Source of the DNA: an uncultured bacterium
Lineage (GTDB): Bacteria; Oederibacteriota; PGYV01; CAILUR01
NCBI GenBank assembly: GCA_903837445.1
Contig: CAILUR010000051.1
Coordinates: 1-20,591 of the forward strand
Length of the DNA stretch: 20,591 nt
Direction of reading: 5' to 3'
Positions 6,034 to 14,166 of the stretch are shown here, in pieces. Each line of letters starts with the position of its first letter. Position 1 is the stretch's first letter. The notes beneath the pieces are model-generated. The model was given only the letters and a program-made list of their open reading frames with translations. It was not told the origin of the DNA and ran no database searches. A program made the translations under genes and the position numbers.

Positions 6034-7059
6034 TTACAGTTCTTTAAACATGTTTTTATTCCCTTTCACCCAGTCATACAACAGTTTCACTCCCTGTTGT
6101 GGAGTGGTTTTTGGTTCCCATTTTAAAATCTTTTTTGCTTTTGAAATATCGCAGACAAAGACCGGTTGATCGCCTGGGCGCCAGTCCGCAAACTTTAACG
6201 GAATTTTTTTCTTGAAGAACTTTTCTAAAAACGCTATCAGCTCCAGCAGGGACATAGTATTTTTATGCCCGCCACCTATGTTGAACGCTTGGCCTTTTGC
6301 TTTATCTATATTTTTTATCGCGGCTTCATATGCGTCTATCAAGTCCTCAATGAACAGGACATCTCTGACTTGTTTGCCATCTCCGTATATGGAAAGCTTT
6401 TTATCCAGCATAGTCGCTATCACAAACCACGCCACCCAGCCCTGATCTTCTATCCCAAACTGCCTATAGCCATATATACACGACTGTCTGAACACTACTG
6501 TCCGCAAGCCGTATATTCTCGAATAATCAATCATATATTGGTCCGCAGTGCCTTTTGAACAACCGTATGGCGAGTGGAAGTCCAGCAAGCGGTCTTCTCT
6601 TATGCCCTTTGGCAAATTGGCGTAAACATATTTGCCGCCTCTTTCTGTAATTTTTATATCTGTCATTCCGCCATACACTTTGTTTGTGGAAGAATAAAGT
6701 ATTATCGGATCTGCTTTTGTTTCTCTTATCGCTTCCAGCACATTAAAAGTACCGAGCGCATTGATTTCAAAATCCTCACGCGGGTTTGTCACCGAAGTAG
6801 TGACAGCAACCTGTGCGGCAAAATGAAAAACAATATCAAAGTCCTTGTGCTTTTTAAAAAGGGTTAACAAATCAGAATAAATACGGGTGTCGCCTTTTAC
6901 AAACTGTAATTTTTTATGCCGTTTGAGCCATTTCAAATTCCACTCCGAGCCACGCCGAGAAAGATTATCAAAAACAAAAACCTCGTGCCCGTGCCGCAAA
7001 TATCTATCTGCCGCATTGACTCCAATAAATCCAGCTCCACCGATGACTAAAACTTTCAT
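6034..7059 (-). CDS. NAD-dependent nucleotide-sugar epimerase, CDP-paratose 2-epimerase-like
   Basis: 341 residues, extended short-chain dehydrogenase fold. GGAGFIG at the N-terminus binds NAD(H), YSSTNKVYG supplies the active-site Ser/Thr region, and SPYGCSKGTADQYM carries the YxxxK catalytic pair. FRQSCIYGYRQFGIEDQGWVAWF and the overall length match CDP-paratose 2-epimerases (RfbE/TyvE), which make CDP-tyvelose for O-antigen. The other CDP-dideoxyhexose genes (rfbF, rfbG, rfbH, rfbS) are not in the window, so the real substrate may be another nucleotide sugar. It starts at ATG with a strong AAGGAGG site. It lies in the rhamnose operon but is isolated by repeat-filled gaps of 215 and 179 bp, each holding one arm of a 64-bp inverted repeat. 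Confidence 0.85.
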   Translation of the reverse strand: MKVLVIGGAGFIGVNAADRYLRHGHEVFVFDNLSRRGSEWNLKWLKRHKKLQFVKGDTRIYSDLLTLFKKHKDFDIVFHFAAQVAVTTSVTNPREDFEINALGTFNVLEAIRETKADPIILYSSTNKVYGGMTDIKITERGGKYVYANLPKGIREDRLLDFHSPYGCSKGTADQYMIDYSRIYGLRTVVFRQSCIYGYRQFGIEDQGWVAWFVIATMLDKKLSIYGDGKQVRDVLFIEDLIDAYEAAIKNIDKAKGQAFNIGGGHKNTMSLLELIAFLEKFFKKKIPLKFADWRPGDQPVFVCDISKAKKILKWEPKTTPQQGVKLLYDWVKGNKNMFKEL

Positions 7060-7119
7060 AAATAAACCTCCTTAAAGAAAAGTTCCAGGATATTGAATGC
7101 AAGAACTATGTTCCAAGTC

Positions 7120-7203
7120 CCAGGATATTAAATACAAGTTTCAGGTTCCAAGTTCCAGGTTCCAGGATATTAAATACAAGTTTCAAGTTCCAAGTTCCAG
7201 GTT
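7120..7203. repeat. 42-bp tandem repeat (two units) made of heptads
   Basis: Units 7120-7161 and 7162-7203 start with the same 24 bases (an AGGATATTAAATACAAG core) followed by TTCCAAG/TTCCAGG heptads, with one or two mismatches in the remainder. The period of 42 equals six heptads. Unit 2 runs into the 64-bp inverted repeat copy B. An open frame across it on the plus strand encodes only low-complexity repeat translation and is not counted as a gene. Confidence 0.88.
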
Positions 7204-7249
7204 CCAGGATAGTTCTAATCTTGGAACTTGGAACTTGGAACCTGGAACC
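7186..7249. repeat. 64-bp inverted repeat, copy B (heptad repeat element)
   Basis: Perfect reverse complement of 5962-6025. The bases just outside both ends differ between the copies, so the identity stops at exactly 64 bp. It lies between the rmlD stop codon (7275) and the epimerase start (7059), within a gap filled with TTCCAAG-type heptads. Confidence 0.95.
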
Positions 7250-7274
7250 AGTTCTCATCCTCCTGGAACCAGTT

Positions 7275-8126
7275 CTATATTATCTTATATTTCGCCTTTA
7301 AGTATCTTTTCAGCGCTTCTTTCCACTCTGGCATTTCGTTTTTTCCTAGTACGGTTAAGTGATAGTTATTTAGGGCTGAAAACGCAGGCCTTTTTGCGGG
7401 TTTTTCCCACTGGCGCTGGGTTATCACTTTGACATTTGCGGGTTTGCCTATCAGGGACATTATTTCTTCGACTATTTCCAAGCGCGTGCCGTAGCCCTTG
7501 TTTGCCATATGAAAGATTCCGGTTTCACGCGTCTCTGCCATTTTTTTTATCTGCACGGCAAGGTCCTCGGCATAGGTCGGGGATGAGACCATATCTTTTA
7601 TGGCAGTGATTTCTTTTTGTTTTAAAACTCCATCCACGACATAGTCCACAAAATTGCCTCTGCCTTTTCCGAACACCCACGCAGTTCTTATTATCATAAA
7701 ATCATCTGTCACTTCTTTTATAAACTCTTCCCCATCGAGTTTTGATTTGCCGTAGATATTTATCGGTTGGGTGGCATCAAACTCATTGTAAGGTTCGCCT
7801 TTTTCTCCATCAAAGACATAGTCAGTGGATAAATGAATTACTTTTGCGTGTTGTTCCCGTGCCGCAAGGGCTATATGTTTAGGGCCTAAAGCATTTATCT
7901 TATATGCCGTATCCTCTTCCAGTTCGCATTTGTCCACATCTGTCAAAGCCGCGCAGTTAATTATAAGTTCTGGTTTATGCTCATTTACAAAATCCTGCAC
8001 CTGCTCAAATTTTGTAATATCCACTTCAGCACTTGTCGGCCGGCTGACTTCATTGGCTGTCCTCGCGTAAAGGGCTACGAGTTCTTTTCCCACAAGCCCG
8101 CCCGCACCGAACAAAAGAATTTTCAT
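7275..8126 (-). CDS. rmlD: dTDP-4-dehydrorhamnose reductase RmlD
   Basis: 283 residues. RmlD catalyses the last step of dTDP-L-rhamnose synthesis, NAD(P)H-dependent reduction of dTDP-4-dehydro-rhamnose. LLFGAGGLVGKEL at the N-terminus is the cofactor-binding glycine motif, HLSTDYVFDGEKGEPYNE is the active-site region, and YGKSK carries the YxxxK pair; all are typical of RmlD. IIRTAWVFGKG and the C-terminal RPAFSALNN are also conserved. It starts at ATG with AAGGAG, 21 bp after the rmlB stop codon. Function in the operon is clear because rmlA, rmlC and rmlB precede it. Confidence 0.95.
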   Translation of the reverse strand: MKILLFGAGGLVGKELVALYARTANEVSRPTSAEVDITKFEQVQDFVNEHKPELIINCAALTDVDKCELEEDTAYKINALGPKHIALAAREQHAKVIHLSTDYVFDGEKGEPYNEFDATQPINIYGKSKLDGEEFIKEVTDDFMIIRTAWVFGKGRGNFVDYVVDGVLKQKEITAIKDMVSSPTYAEDLAVQIKKMAETRETGIFHMANKGYGTRLEIVEEIMSLIGKPANVKVITQRQWEKPAKRPAFSALNNYHLTVLGKNEMPEWKEALKRYLKAKYKII

Positions 8127-8147
8127 TAAAACTCCTTAACTTTCTTT

Positions 8148-9146
8148 TTATCTTTTAGCGTGTAATTTTTTATAGTAAGTGTCAAACTTGCGGCCTTTTA
8201 AGGCTTCCCACCACGCTTTATTATCCCTGTACCACTTGACTGTAAGCTCCAAAGCTTTTTCAAAATTATATTCCGGTTGCCAGCCGAGGGCTTTAAGTTT
8301 TGCTGAGTCCAAAGCATACCGCCTGTCGTGCGCTGGTCTGTCCGAGACAAATTTCAAGACAGAATCAGTTTTGCCTAAAAGTTTTATTATAGTTTTCGCC
8401 ACAGTGATATTTGGGATTTCCACATTGCCACCTATATTATATATTTCCCCAGCCACGCCTTTGTGTAAAATAAGTTCCAGTCCAGCACAGTTGTCATCCA
8501 CATGTATCCAATTTCTGACATTTTTCCCATCCCCGTAAAGTGGCAGGACTTTGCCTTCTATGGCATTGGTGATAAATAAAGGCACAAACTTTTCAGGATG
8601 CTGATAAGGTCCAAAATTATTTGAACTGCGCGTCACCATTACTGGGAGGTTAAAAGTTTTATGATATGAGAGTGCTATCAAGTCCGCTGAAGTTTTTGTG
8701 GAAGAATATGGGCTGGTGGGGTCAAGCATATCGCCTTCTTTGGAACGGCCTTTTGCGATACTGCCATACACCTCATCCGTGCCTATCTGAATAAATCTCT
8801 GGATTTTATTTGCCAGCGCCGCTTCCAAAAGATTGCTCGCGCCTTTTACATTGGTGTCCACAAAAATACCCGGCTCCATAATAGACCTGTCCACATGGGT
8901 CTCAGCCGCAAAGTTAATTACAGCATCCATTCCTTTGACCGCTTTTTCCACGGCTTTTTTATCAGTGATATCCGCGTGAATAAAAGAAAAGTTTTTATTT
9001 TTTTTTAATTCCAGCACAGTGCCGGGATTTGAAGCATAGGTGAGAATATCAAACACTGTTATTTTATAATTTGAATGTTTTTTGAGCATATAGGTACAAA
9101 AATTAGATCCAATAAAACCGGCTCCACCGGTGACAAGTATTTTCAA
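8148..9146 (-). CDS. rmlB: dTDP-glucose 4,6-dehydratase RmlB
   Basis: 332 residues. RmlB converts dTDP-glucose to dTDP-4-dehydro-6-deoxyglucose with bound NAD+. TGGAGFIGSNF is the NAD-binding motif, INFAAETHVDRSI and TDEVYGSI hold the catalytic Asp-Glu pair, and SPYSSTKTSADL supplies YxxxK. NFGPYQHPEKFVPLFI and GDGKNVRNWIHVDDNC are family signatures. The start codon is TTG, supported by a GGAGGG site 7 nt upstream and by alignment of the N-terminal Rossmann strand at residue 2. Length is normal. It lies 72 bp after rmlC. Confidence 0.96.
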   Translation of the reverse strand: MKILVTGGAGFIGSNFCTYMLKKHSNYKITVFDILTYASNPGTVLELKKNKNFSFIHADITDKKAVEKAVKGMDAVINFAAETHVDRSIMEPGIFVDTNVKGASNLLEAALANKIQRFIQIGTDEVYGSIAKGRSKEGDMLDPTSPYSSTKTSADLIALSYHKTFNLPVMVTRSSNNFGPYQHPEKFVPLFITNAIEGKVLPLYGDGKNVRNWIHVDDNCAGLELILHKGVAGEIYNIGGNVEIPNITVAKTIIKLLGKTDSVLKFVSDRPAHDRRYALDSAKLKALGWQPEYNFEKALELTVKWYRDNKAWWEALKGRKFDTYYKKLHAKR

Positions 9147-9218
9147 AATTAACCCTCCGAATTTGCTTTATTGAGCAAGAGTTTCAAGTTATATGCTTTT
9201 CAAAATCAACTAAAACCC

Positions 9219-9674
9219 TTATTTATCCTGTCTTTCCCATTTATATGGAATGGTATTGCTATGGGCTTCTGTTCTGAACTCATCTGGGTCTTTGGCGTTA
9301 TAGACCTCAGTGGAAGTATTTATAATTATCGCTTCTGTTTCTGAAATACATTTAAAGCCGTGAAATACAAAAGGAGGAATCTGTACAAGAATTTGATTGT
9401 GTTCGCCTAAAAAGATTTCCTGTACTTGCCCTTTTGTTTTTGAAGTAGGTCTATCGTCAAAGAGCACGAGTTTTATCATACCTTTCACGCAGACAAAATT
9501 ATCATATTGTTTTTTATGATAGTGCCAACCCTTGACCACACCAGGATACACGGCAGTCATATACACTTGCCCAAACTTTATAAACATTTCATCATCACTA
9601 CGGAGCATTTCAAAAAGTCTGCCTCTTTCATCCGGAATTACTTTTAACTGCTTTGTCTTCAGTCCTTCTATCAT
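9219..9674 (-). CDS. rmlC: dTDP-4-dehydrorhamnose 3,5-epimerase family (short RmlC-like cupin)
   Basis: 151 residues, a cupin fold. DERGRLFEMLRSDD, FGQVYMTAVYPGVVKGWHYHKKQYDNFVCVKGMIKLVLFDDR and PPFVFHGFKC follow the RmlC order of motifs, with the active-site histidine in GWHYH. Classical RmlC proteins are about 180 residues and have HxQ at this site. This shorter form with HYHKKQ belongs to a divergent subgroup, so a different 4-keto-sugar isomerase or epimerase activity is possible. Its place between rmlA and rmlB, with no other rmlC candidate, favours the rhamnose pathway. It starts at ATG with GGAGGG, 20 bp after rmlA. Confidence 0.85.
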   Translation of the reverse strand: MIEGLKTKQLKVIPDERGRLFEMLRSDDEMFIKFGQVYMTAVYPGVVKGWHYHKKQYDNFVCVKGMIKLVLFDDRPTSKTKGQVQEIFLGEHNQILVQIPPFVFHGFKCISETEAIIINTSTEVYNAKDPDEFRTEAHSNTIPYKWERQDK

Positions 9675-9694
9675 AAGCCCTCCAAAAAATTATT

Positions 9695-10426
9695 TTATTC
9701 TTTATTCGCGCCGTCTCTTTTTACCAGCACGCCCGCTTCCAAAAGCGCGTCTTTTGTTTCTCCCGCATCCATCCACCAGCCGTCAAGGACGCTGTAGGTC
9801 ATTTGGTTTTTTCTTATATAGGCATTGTTCACATCTGTTATTTCCAACTCTCCGCGTTTTGACGGTTTGAGCTTTTCTATTATTTCAAAGACATCCGGTG
9901 GATAGAAATAAATCCCTATGACAGCCATATTAGAAGGAGGATTTTTTGGTTTTTCTATAATCCCCACCACCTTATTGTCTTTAAACTCCACTACGCCATA
10001 TTCTTTCGGATTGTTTACTTCTTTGGTAATTATCTTTGCGCCTTTTTTTTGTTTTCTAAAAGAGTCCACGGCTTTTTTTATGGTGCGTTCTATCATATTG
10101 TCCCCTAAGACCACTACCATTTTATCTTTTCCGACAAATTCCCGAGCCGTATTGAGCGCATCTGCTATACCGCCTTCGCCTTCCTGATAGCCGTAATGCA
10201 AGCGTTTTAATCCAAACTCTTTTCCATTACCAAGTAAACGCAAAAAGTCCCCTGCATTACTACCACCTGTGACCACCATAATTTCAGTGACTCCTGCTTT
10301 TACAAGCATTTCAATAGGATAAAAAATCATAGGTTTGTCATAGACAGGAAGTAAATGTTTGTTTGTAATGCGTGTCAGAGGATGCAGTCTGGTGCCGAGT
10401 CCTCCAGCGAGAATAATCCCTTTCAT
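9695..10426 (-). CDS. rmlA: Glucose-1-phosphate thymidylyltransferase RmlA (short form)
   Basis: 243 residues from ATG 10426. An in-frame GTG two codons upstream overlaps the AGAGGTG ribosome binding site, so the ATG is preferred. The enzyme makes dTDP-glucose from dTTP and glucose-1-phosphate, the first step of the rhamnose pathway. KGIILAGGLGTRLHPLT is the nucleotide-binding signature, VVVLGDNMIE the metal/sugar region, and IEKPKNPPSNMAVIGIYFY is conserved. WWMDAGETKDALLEA closes the catalytic core. It lacks the C-terminal extension of the ~290-residue form (E. coli RmlA), as do many archaeal and bacterial short homologues. It is the first gene of the polysaccharide operon. Confidence 0.94.
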   Translation of the reverse strand: MKGIILAGGLGTRLHPLTRITNKHLLPVYDKPMIFYPIEMLVKAGVTEIMVVTGGSNAGDFLRLLGNGKEFGLKRLHYGYQEGEGGIADALNTAREFVGKDKMVVVLGDNMIERTIKKAVDSFRKQKKGAKIITKEVNNPKEYGVVEFKDNKVVGIIEKPKNPPSNMAVIGIYFYPPDVFEIIEKLKPSKRGELEITDVNNAYIRKNQMTYSVLDGWWMDAGETKDALLEAGVLVKRDGANKE

Positions 10427-10487
10427 AAACACCTCTTTTAAAAGTTTTTAAAAAAGCACAATTTTATTTTTCGTAAAATATAAATAA

Positions 10488-10516
10488 ATTATATATAATA
10501 TAGGGGGTTTTATCAA
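10488..10516 (-). promoter_or_regulatory. Predicted sigma70-type promoter of the rml operon
   Basis: On the minus strand TTGATA (10516-10511) is separated by exactly 17 nt from a perfect TATAAT (10493-10488). The leader to rmlA at 10426 would be about 55 nt. The match is strong in an otherwise non-coding 156-bp gap. Confidence 0.75.
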
Positions 10517-10582
10517 CCTTAAACTTCAAACAGGACATAGTGGGACGCTATAGGTTTTGTGGTGTTTTTTCTGTTTGCCTGT

Positions 10583-11482
10583 TTATTTCTTTTTCTTTTT
10601 GACCTTATTTTTTTTCATAGCCCTTATCCAGACCACAAAAATACCAGCTAAAAGTATAAACCAAACTATAGTAGGCACACTTCCCAAAATCCCAAACCGC
10701 CAAAAATTACCAAGCCTGCTTCCAGGCACACATCTAAAACCGATATAAATATTTCTACTGCGCTGTCCACTCCACAGGCGATTAGCCGAACGACAGGCAT
10801 CTGCCTCATAAGCCCAACCGCCACCACGCAAGATACGGGTAGGACCGATTTTAGGACCTTGTGGATTTTTTTTCGGACTGACACTGTAATAATCTTCTCC
10901 ACACCTATCCTCACACCACTCCCAAGCATTTCCGTGCATATCATATACGCCATATGCGTTTGGTTTATAACTCCCCACAGGCGCCGCCCCTTTTGGAGTA
11001 TTAAACTTTGCCATAGTAGCGTCCAGCTTATCGCCAAAAGCATATTTTGTTTGTGTCCCTGCCCTGCAAGCTTTTTCCCACTGCGCTTCTGTAGGTAATT
11101 GCTTGCCATAATAGTTTGCATAAGCCGCTGCCTCTTCCCAAGACACATTTACCACTGGAGAGTTTTCCGTACTCCACTCTGGTTGCGCTGGAAGCACTCT
11201 GTCTCCCAAAAACAGGGACTTACAAAACTTTTTATACTGCGCCACAGTCACTTCATATTTATCTATATAAAACTTATCCAAATAGACCGCGTGTTGTGGA
11301 TGTTCTGCCACTGTCCCCTCACCATTAGGCGAGCCCATTAAAAACTCTCCCGCTGGAATCAAAACCATTTCCAAACCATCCCGCCCAGTTTTAGTTGGCG
11401 CACCATAAGCCAAAGAATAAACCTGTAAAAACAAAACCCCGATTATAAATACTTTTAAAAACAAAAATAGTTTTCGTCTCAT
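10583..11482 (-). CDS. FGE/SUMF1-domain protein with C-terminal membrane anchor
   Basis: 299 residues. An N-terminal signal peptide or membrane segment (about 5-27, ending AYG) is followed by a formylglycine-generating-enzyme-like domain: MVLIPAGEFLMGSP, DKFYIDKYEVTVAQYKKF, PVVNVSWEEAAAYANYYGKQLPTEAQWEKA, VYDMHGNAWEWCEDR, RILRGGGWAYEADACRSANR and IGFRCVP. A single transmembrane span (about 270-289, VPTIVWFILLAGIFVVWIRA) and a Lys-rich tail follow, an anchor not usual in this family. The paired catalytic cysteines of FGE are not evident, so a binding or scaffold role is likelier than sulfatase maturation. Codon use at the C-terminal GFR segment is ordinary, unlike the variable lipoprotein at 242-1177. 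It starts 31 bp after the porin-like gene. Confidence 0.86.
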   Translation of the reverse strand: MRRKLFLFLKVFIIGVLFLQVYSLAYGAPTKTGRDGLEMVLIPAGEFLMGSPNGEGTVAEHPQHAVYLDKFYIDKYEVTVAQYKKFCKSLFLGDRVLPAQPEWSTENSPVVNVSWEEAAAYANYYGKQLPTEAQWEKACRAGTQTKYAFGDKLDATMAKFNTPKGAAPVGSYKPNAYGVYDMHGNAWEWCEDRCGEDYYSVSPKKNPQGPKIGPTRILRGGGWAYEADACRSANRLWSGQRSRNIYIGFRCVPGSRLGNFWRFGILGSVPTIVWFILLAGIFVVWIRAMKKNKVKKKKK

Positions 11483-11513
11483 TTTAAAGTGCCACCTTGT
11501 TATTTCTTTTTAT

Positions 11514-12590
11514 TTACCACTCCCACTTGACCTGAGTCATAAGCAAATTATTGTTTTTATTTCCTGCCTGATATACTTTTTTCATTTCAAGCTGATAGTT
11601 GATTTGCAAACTCACTTTTTGCGCGACTTTAAAATTCAGGCCTGAATAAAAATAATTCATATCGTCATTTATTACGCGGGTGTCTGGATTTACAGTGTCA
11701 TATCTCAAATGTGCCGATAGCCAGTCAAACACAGTATAACCGCAATATACTGAGACTGCCTGTAGGATTCCTGATTTTTCCACTCCCCCCACTACTGAGG
11801 CAGGAGCTTTTTGTTCAAGGACTTCAGCATAGACATCAAAGGGCGCTACATTATATTTTACCATAACCGCAGTCACGGTTTTATCCGCACTGCCCACGCC
11901 AAAAGAAGTAATCCCCGCTTTCTTAAAATATGAACCCCGTACTCCAAGTCCCGGCATTACATATACCATAAGGTTTCCGGCAAGGGCCTTGCTCACATCA
12001 GTGTCCAGTTTTCCATAGCCGTCACCGCTGTAAAGTGCCAGTTCATACACAAATAAGTCCTGTTTTTTCTTTACAGTGGGAGAGACATTTTCATAAGAGT
12101 CCAGAGTGTATTTCCCAAGTATTGCCACACCCATATCCGCACTTGAAAGCGCCCCTATCTTTCCCTCAAAGGGAAGTTCTATCAAAGGATAAGTCCAATA
12201 ATCTCCGCTACCAAAATAAATGGGCTGTATGCCTGTTCTTATTTTTATTCCCATATCAGAAAGAAACGGAAGTTTTGTGAGATCCACATACGCCAGTTTT
12301 TCCCATATGGCCCAGTCATAACCTGCCTGCCCGTTTAAAGAGTTTCCCATATCCAGAGTCAAATTGGCTTCATAGTCCATACCTTTTATTTTTGTGGAAA
12401 TATATGTCCTCTTAATAGCGAGCTGATTTATGGCGAGTTTGTCCGCCGTATAGTTCAGCGTATATCTTATCCACTGATACCCAGTGAGAGTCACTTCAGG
12501 GTCGGTCTCGTTTTTGGTCACCAGGGTGACAGCGAAAAGTGGTGCAGATAAAAACAACAGTACCAGTAAACTCAAAATAAATTTTTTCAT
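11514..12590 (-). CDS. Putative outer-membrane porin-like beta-barrel protein
   Basis: 358 residues. A clear signal peptide ends LFLSAPLFA (about residue 20). The mature part has alternating short strands rich in aromatic and polar residues, for example YQWIRYTLNYTADKLAINQLAIKRTYISTKI and VSLQINYQLEMKKVYQ, and the chain ends QVKWEW; a C-terminal aromatic residue is the usual outer-membrane assembly signal. FYSGLNFKVAQKVSLQINYQLE resembles the last strands of phosphate-selective-porin-like (OprO/OprP) and related barrels. The transported solute is unknown. It starts at ATG with GGAGG, 31 bp after the phosphomutase stop, and probably shares its transcript. Confidence 0.75.
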   Translation of the reverse strand: MKKFILSLLVLLFLSAPLFAVTLVTKNETDPEVTLTGYQWIRYTLNYTADKLAINQLAIKRTYISTKIKGMDYEANLTLDMGNSLNGQAGYDWAIWEKLAYVDLTKLPFLSDMGIKIRTGIQPIYFGSGDYWTYPLIELPFEGKIGALSSADMGVAILGKYTLDSYENVSPTVKKKQDLFVYELALYSGDGYGKLDTDVSKALAGNLMVYVMPGLGVRGSYFKKAGITSFGVGSADKTVTAVMVKYNVAPFDVYAEVLEQKAPASVVGGVEKSGILQAVSVYCGYTVFDWLSAHLRYDTVNPDTRVINDDMNYFYSGLNFKVAQKVSLQINYQLEMKKVYQAGNKNNNLLMTQVKWEW

Positions 12591-12621
12591 TATTCCTCCA
12601 GATTTTTTTTATTACTCTTTA

Positions 12622-14046
12622 TCAATTATTTATAAACTCTTCCCCAGCTTTAAGAATCGCTTTCAAGTCCTTTGCCGTAGCCGCTTCAGCATAAAGCCTG
12701 ACTATAGGTTCCGTGCCTGACAATCTTACCATAGCCCAGTTTCCATTTCCAAGCATAAACTTATGGCCGTCAAGAGTGATTAGGTTTTCCACTTTATATG
12801 TGCCTATTTTAGTTATGCCGCCTTTTTTCAGTTTTGCCACAAGCGCCTGTTTTTTTTCTTCGGTTAATCTAAAATTAAGTTTGTCCGTAAATATCGCGCC
12901 TACTTTTTCTTCTAAATCTTTTAAAAGCTGTTTAATAGATTTCTTTGCGCGTGCCACCATTTCCACTACAAGCAGACACGCGATAATCCCATCTTTTTCT
13001 GGGATATGCCCGTGCACAGTCAGCCCATTGCTTTCTTCGCCACCTATAATAATTTCTTCGCGTGTCATAATGTCACCGATATATTTGAAGCCGACTGGTG
13101 TCTCGTGTAAGGTAAGGCCATACACTTTTGCCACCCTATCAATCCAGCCAGAAGTCGCCACCGAACGCACCACTGACCCTTTCCATTTTCTGGTGCGCAT
13201 AAGATAATCCAAAAGTAGGGCTAAGATTTTATTTGCTGGAATATAAGCGCCATCCGAGTCAATAATCCCGTAGCGGTCCCCATCTCCATCTGTGGCGACC
13301 CCAAGTATGGCCTTGTGTTTTTTTACAGCCGCTATCAAGTCCCCGACATTTTTTTCTGCTGGTTCCGGAGGAAAGCCTCCAAACAAAACATCTCTTTTAT
13401 CATTGATTACGGTCACATTAGCGCCCGCTTCTTTCAAAAGTGTGTCCAGATACCCTCGCCCTGTGGCATAAAGTGGGTCAGCGATAATTTTCATTTTTGA
13501 TTTTTTTATCACGCTAAAATCCACTATTTCTTTTATGCGTTTTAAATAGAACTCTGACGGATCAAATATTTTTATAAGCCCCTTTTTTTTACCTTCTTCC
13601 AAAGTCATTCTTTTTACTTTCTCAATGGGAGTTTTTTTAAGGTTGTCTTCTATGTGTTTTGTTTCCGCCACCGTAGCAGGGCCACCCCAGGCCGGTGAGA
13701 ATTTCAAACCATTATACTGCGCAGGATTATGCGAGGCAGTAAAGTTTATTCCGCCCGCGGCTTTGCGTCTTATTATTTCAAATGAAATGACAGGCGTCGG
13801 AGTGTCCCTGTCACAGACCAGTGAAGAAATGCCATTTGCCGCGAGGACTTCAGCTGCCGCTTCCGAAAACTTATCCGATAAAAACCGCGCATCCCCACCG
13901 ACAATGACTGGCTTTCCCTCCAGATTTTTTTGTGTCTTTAAAAAGTCCGCTATGGCCTGCACCACTATCCGGACATTATCAAAAGTAAAATCCTCACTCA
14001 TAATTCCACGCCATCCCGAAGTCCCAAACTTAATTTCTGCTGACAT
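12622..14046 (-). CDS. Phosphoglucomutase/phosphomannomutase family protein
   Basis: 474 residues, alpha-D-phosphohexomutase superfamily. All four domain signatures are intact: GTSGWRG at the N-terminus, the phosphoserine loop TASHNP (Ser105), the metal-binding loop DGDGD (Asp253, Asp255, Asp257), the sugar-recognition loop GGEESNGL (about 337) and the phosphate-binding loop RLSGTEPIVR (about 445). It interconverts hexose 1- and 6-phosphates and could feed glucose-1-phosphate to the nearby rmlA. Specificity for glucose versus mannose cannot be decided. The ATG has AAGGAGA upstream. It is first in a unit with the porin-like and SUMF1-like genes. Confidence 0.94.
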   Translation of the reverse strand: MSAEIKFGTSGWRGIMSEDFTFDNVRIVVQAIADFLKTQKNLEGKPVIVGGDARFLSDKFSEAAAEVLAANGISSLVCDRDTPTPVISFEIIRRKAAGGINFTASHNPAQYNGLKFSPAWGGPATVAETKHIEDNLKKTPIEKVKRMTLEEGKKKGLIKIFDPSEFYLKRIKEIVDFSVIKKSKMKIIADPLYATGRGYLDTLLKEAGANVTVINDKRDVLFGGFPPEPAEKNVGDLIAAVKKHKAILGVATDGDGDRYGIIDSDGAYIPANKILALLLDYLMRTRKWKGSVVRSVATSGWIDRVAKVYGLTLHETPVGFKYIGDIMTREEIIIGGEESNGLTVHGHIPEKDGIIACLLVVEMVARAKKSIKQLLKDLEEKVGAIFTDKLNFRLTEEKKQALVAKLKKGGITKIGTYKVENLITLDGHKFMLGNGNWAMVRLSGTEPIVRLYAEAATAKDLKAILKAGEEFINN

Positions 14047-14066
14047 ATATGTTCTCCTTATAATAA

Positions 14067-14096
14067 ATTATTTTTAGTAAAGCTTTTTTTCGCCAA
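14067..14096 (-). promoter_or_regulatory. Possible promoter of the phosphomutase unit
   Basis: On the minus strand TTGGCG (14096-14091), 18 nt, AATAAT (14072-14067). The -35 differs from consensus at two positions and the leader would be only about 15 nt, so this is a weak call. It is the best candidate I see in the 120-bp gap. Confidence 0.25.
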
Positions 14097-14166
14097 TGAC
14101 ATTTTCTTCAAAATAATAAAATTTAACTACCGAGCAGTTATATTTTTTAGCAGTATGTCAAACTAT

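Noticed and set aside
7081..7270. CRISPR array
   Set aside because: The repeats are tandem heptads and a 42-bp unit without unique spacers of even length, and there are no cas genes.
7097..7432. Plus-strand ORF of 111 codons across the repeats
   Set aside because: It translates repeat DNA (KYKFQVPSSRFQD units) and then runs antisense into rmlD; it has no ribosome binding site.
10740..10860. Second FGE-fold gene as another DGR target
   Set aside because: Its RGG...IGFR segment uses mixed A/T-ending codons with no NNC enrichment or composition shift, so it looks like an ordinary family member.
14124..14140. Terminator TAACT(7 nt)AGTTA after the gene ending at 14167
   Set aside because: The stem is only 5 A/T-rich base pairs and the minus-strand T-tract is interrupted, so it is too weak to call.
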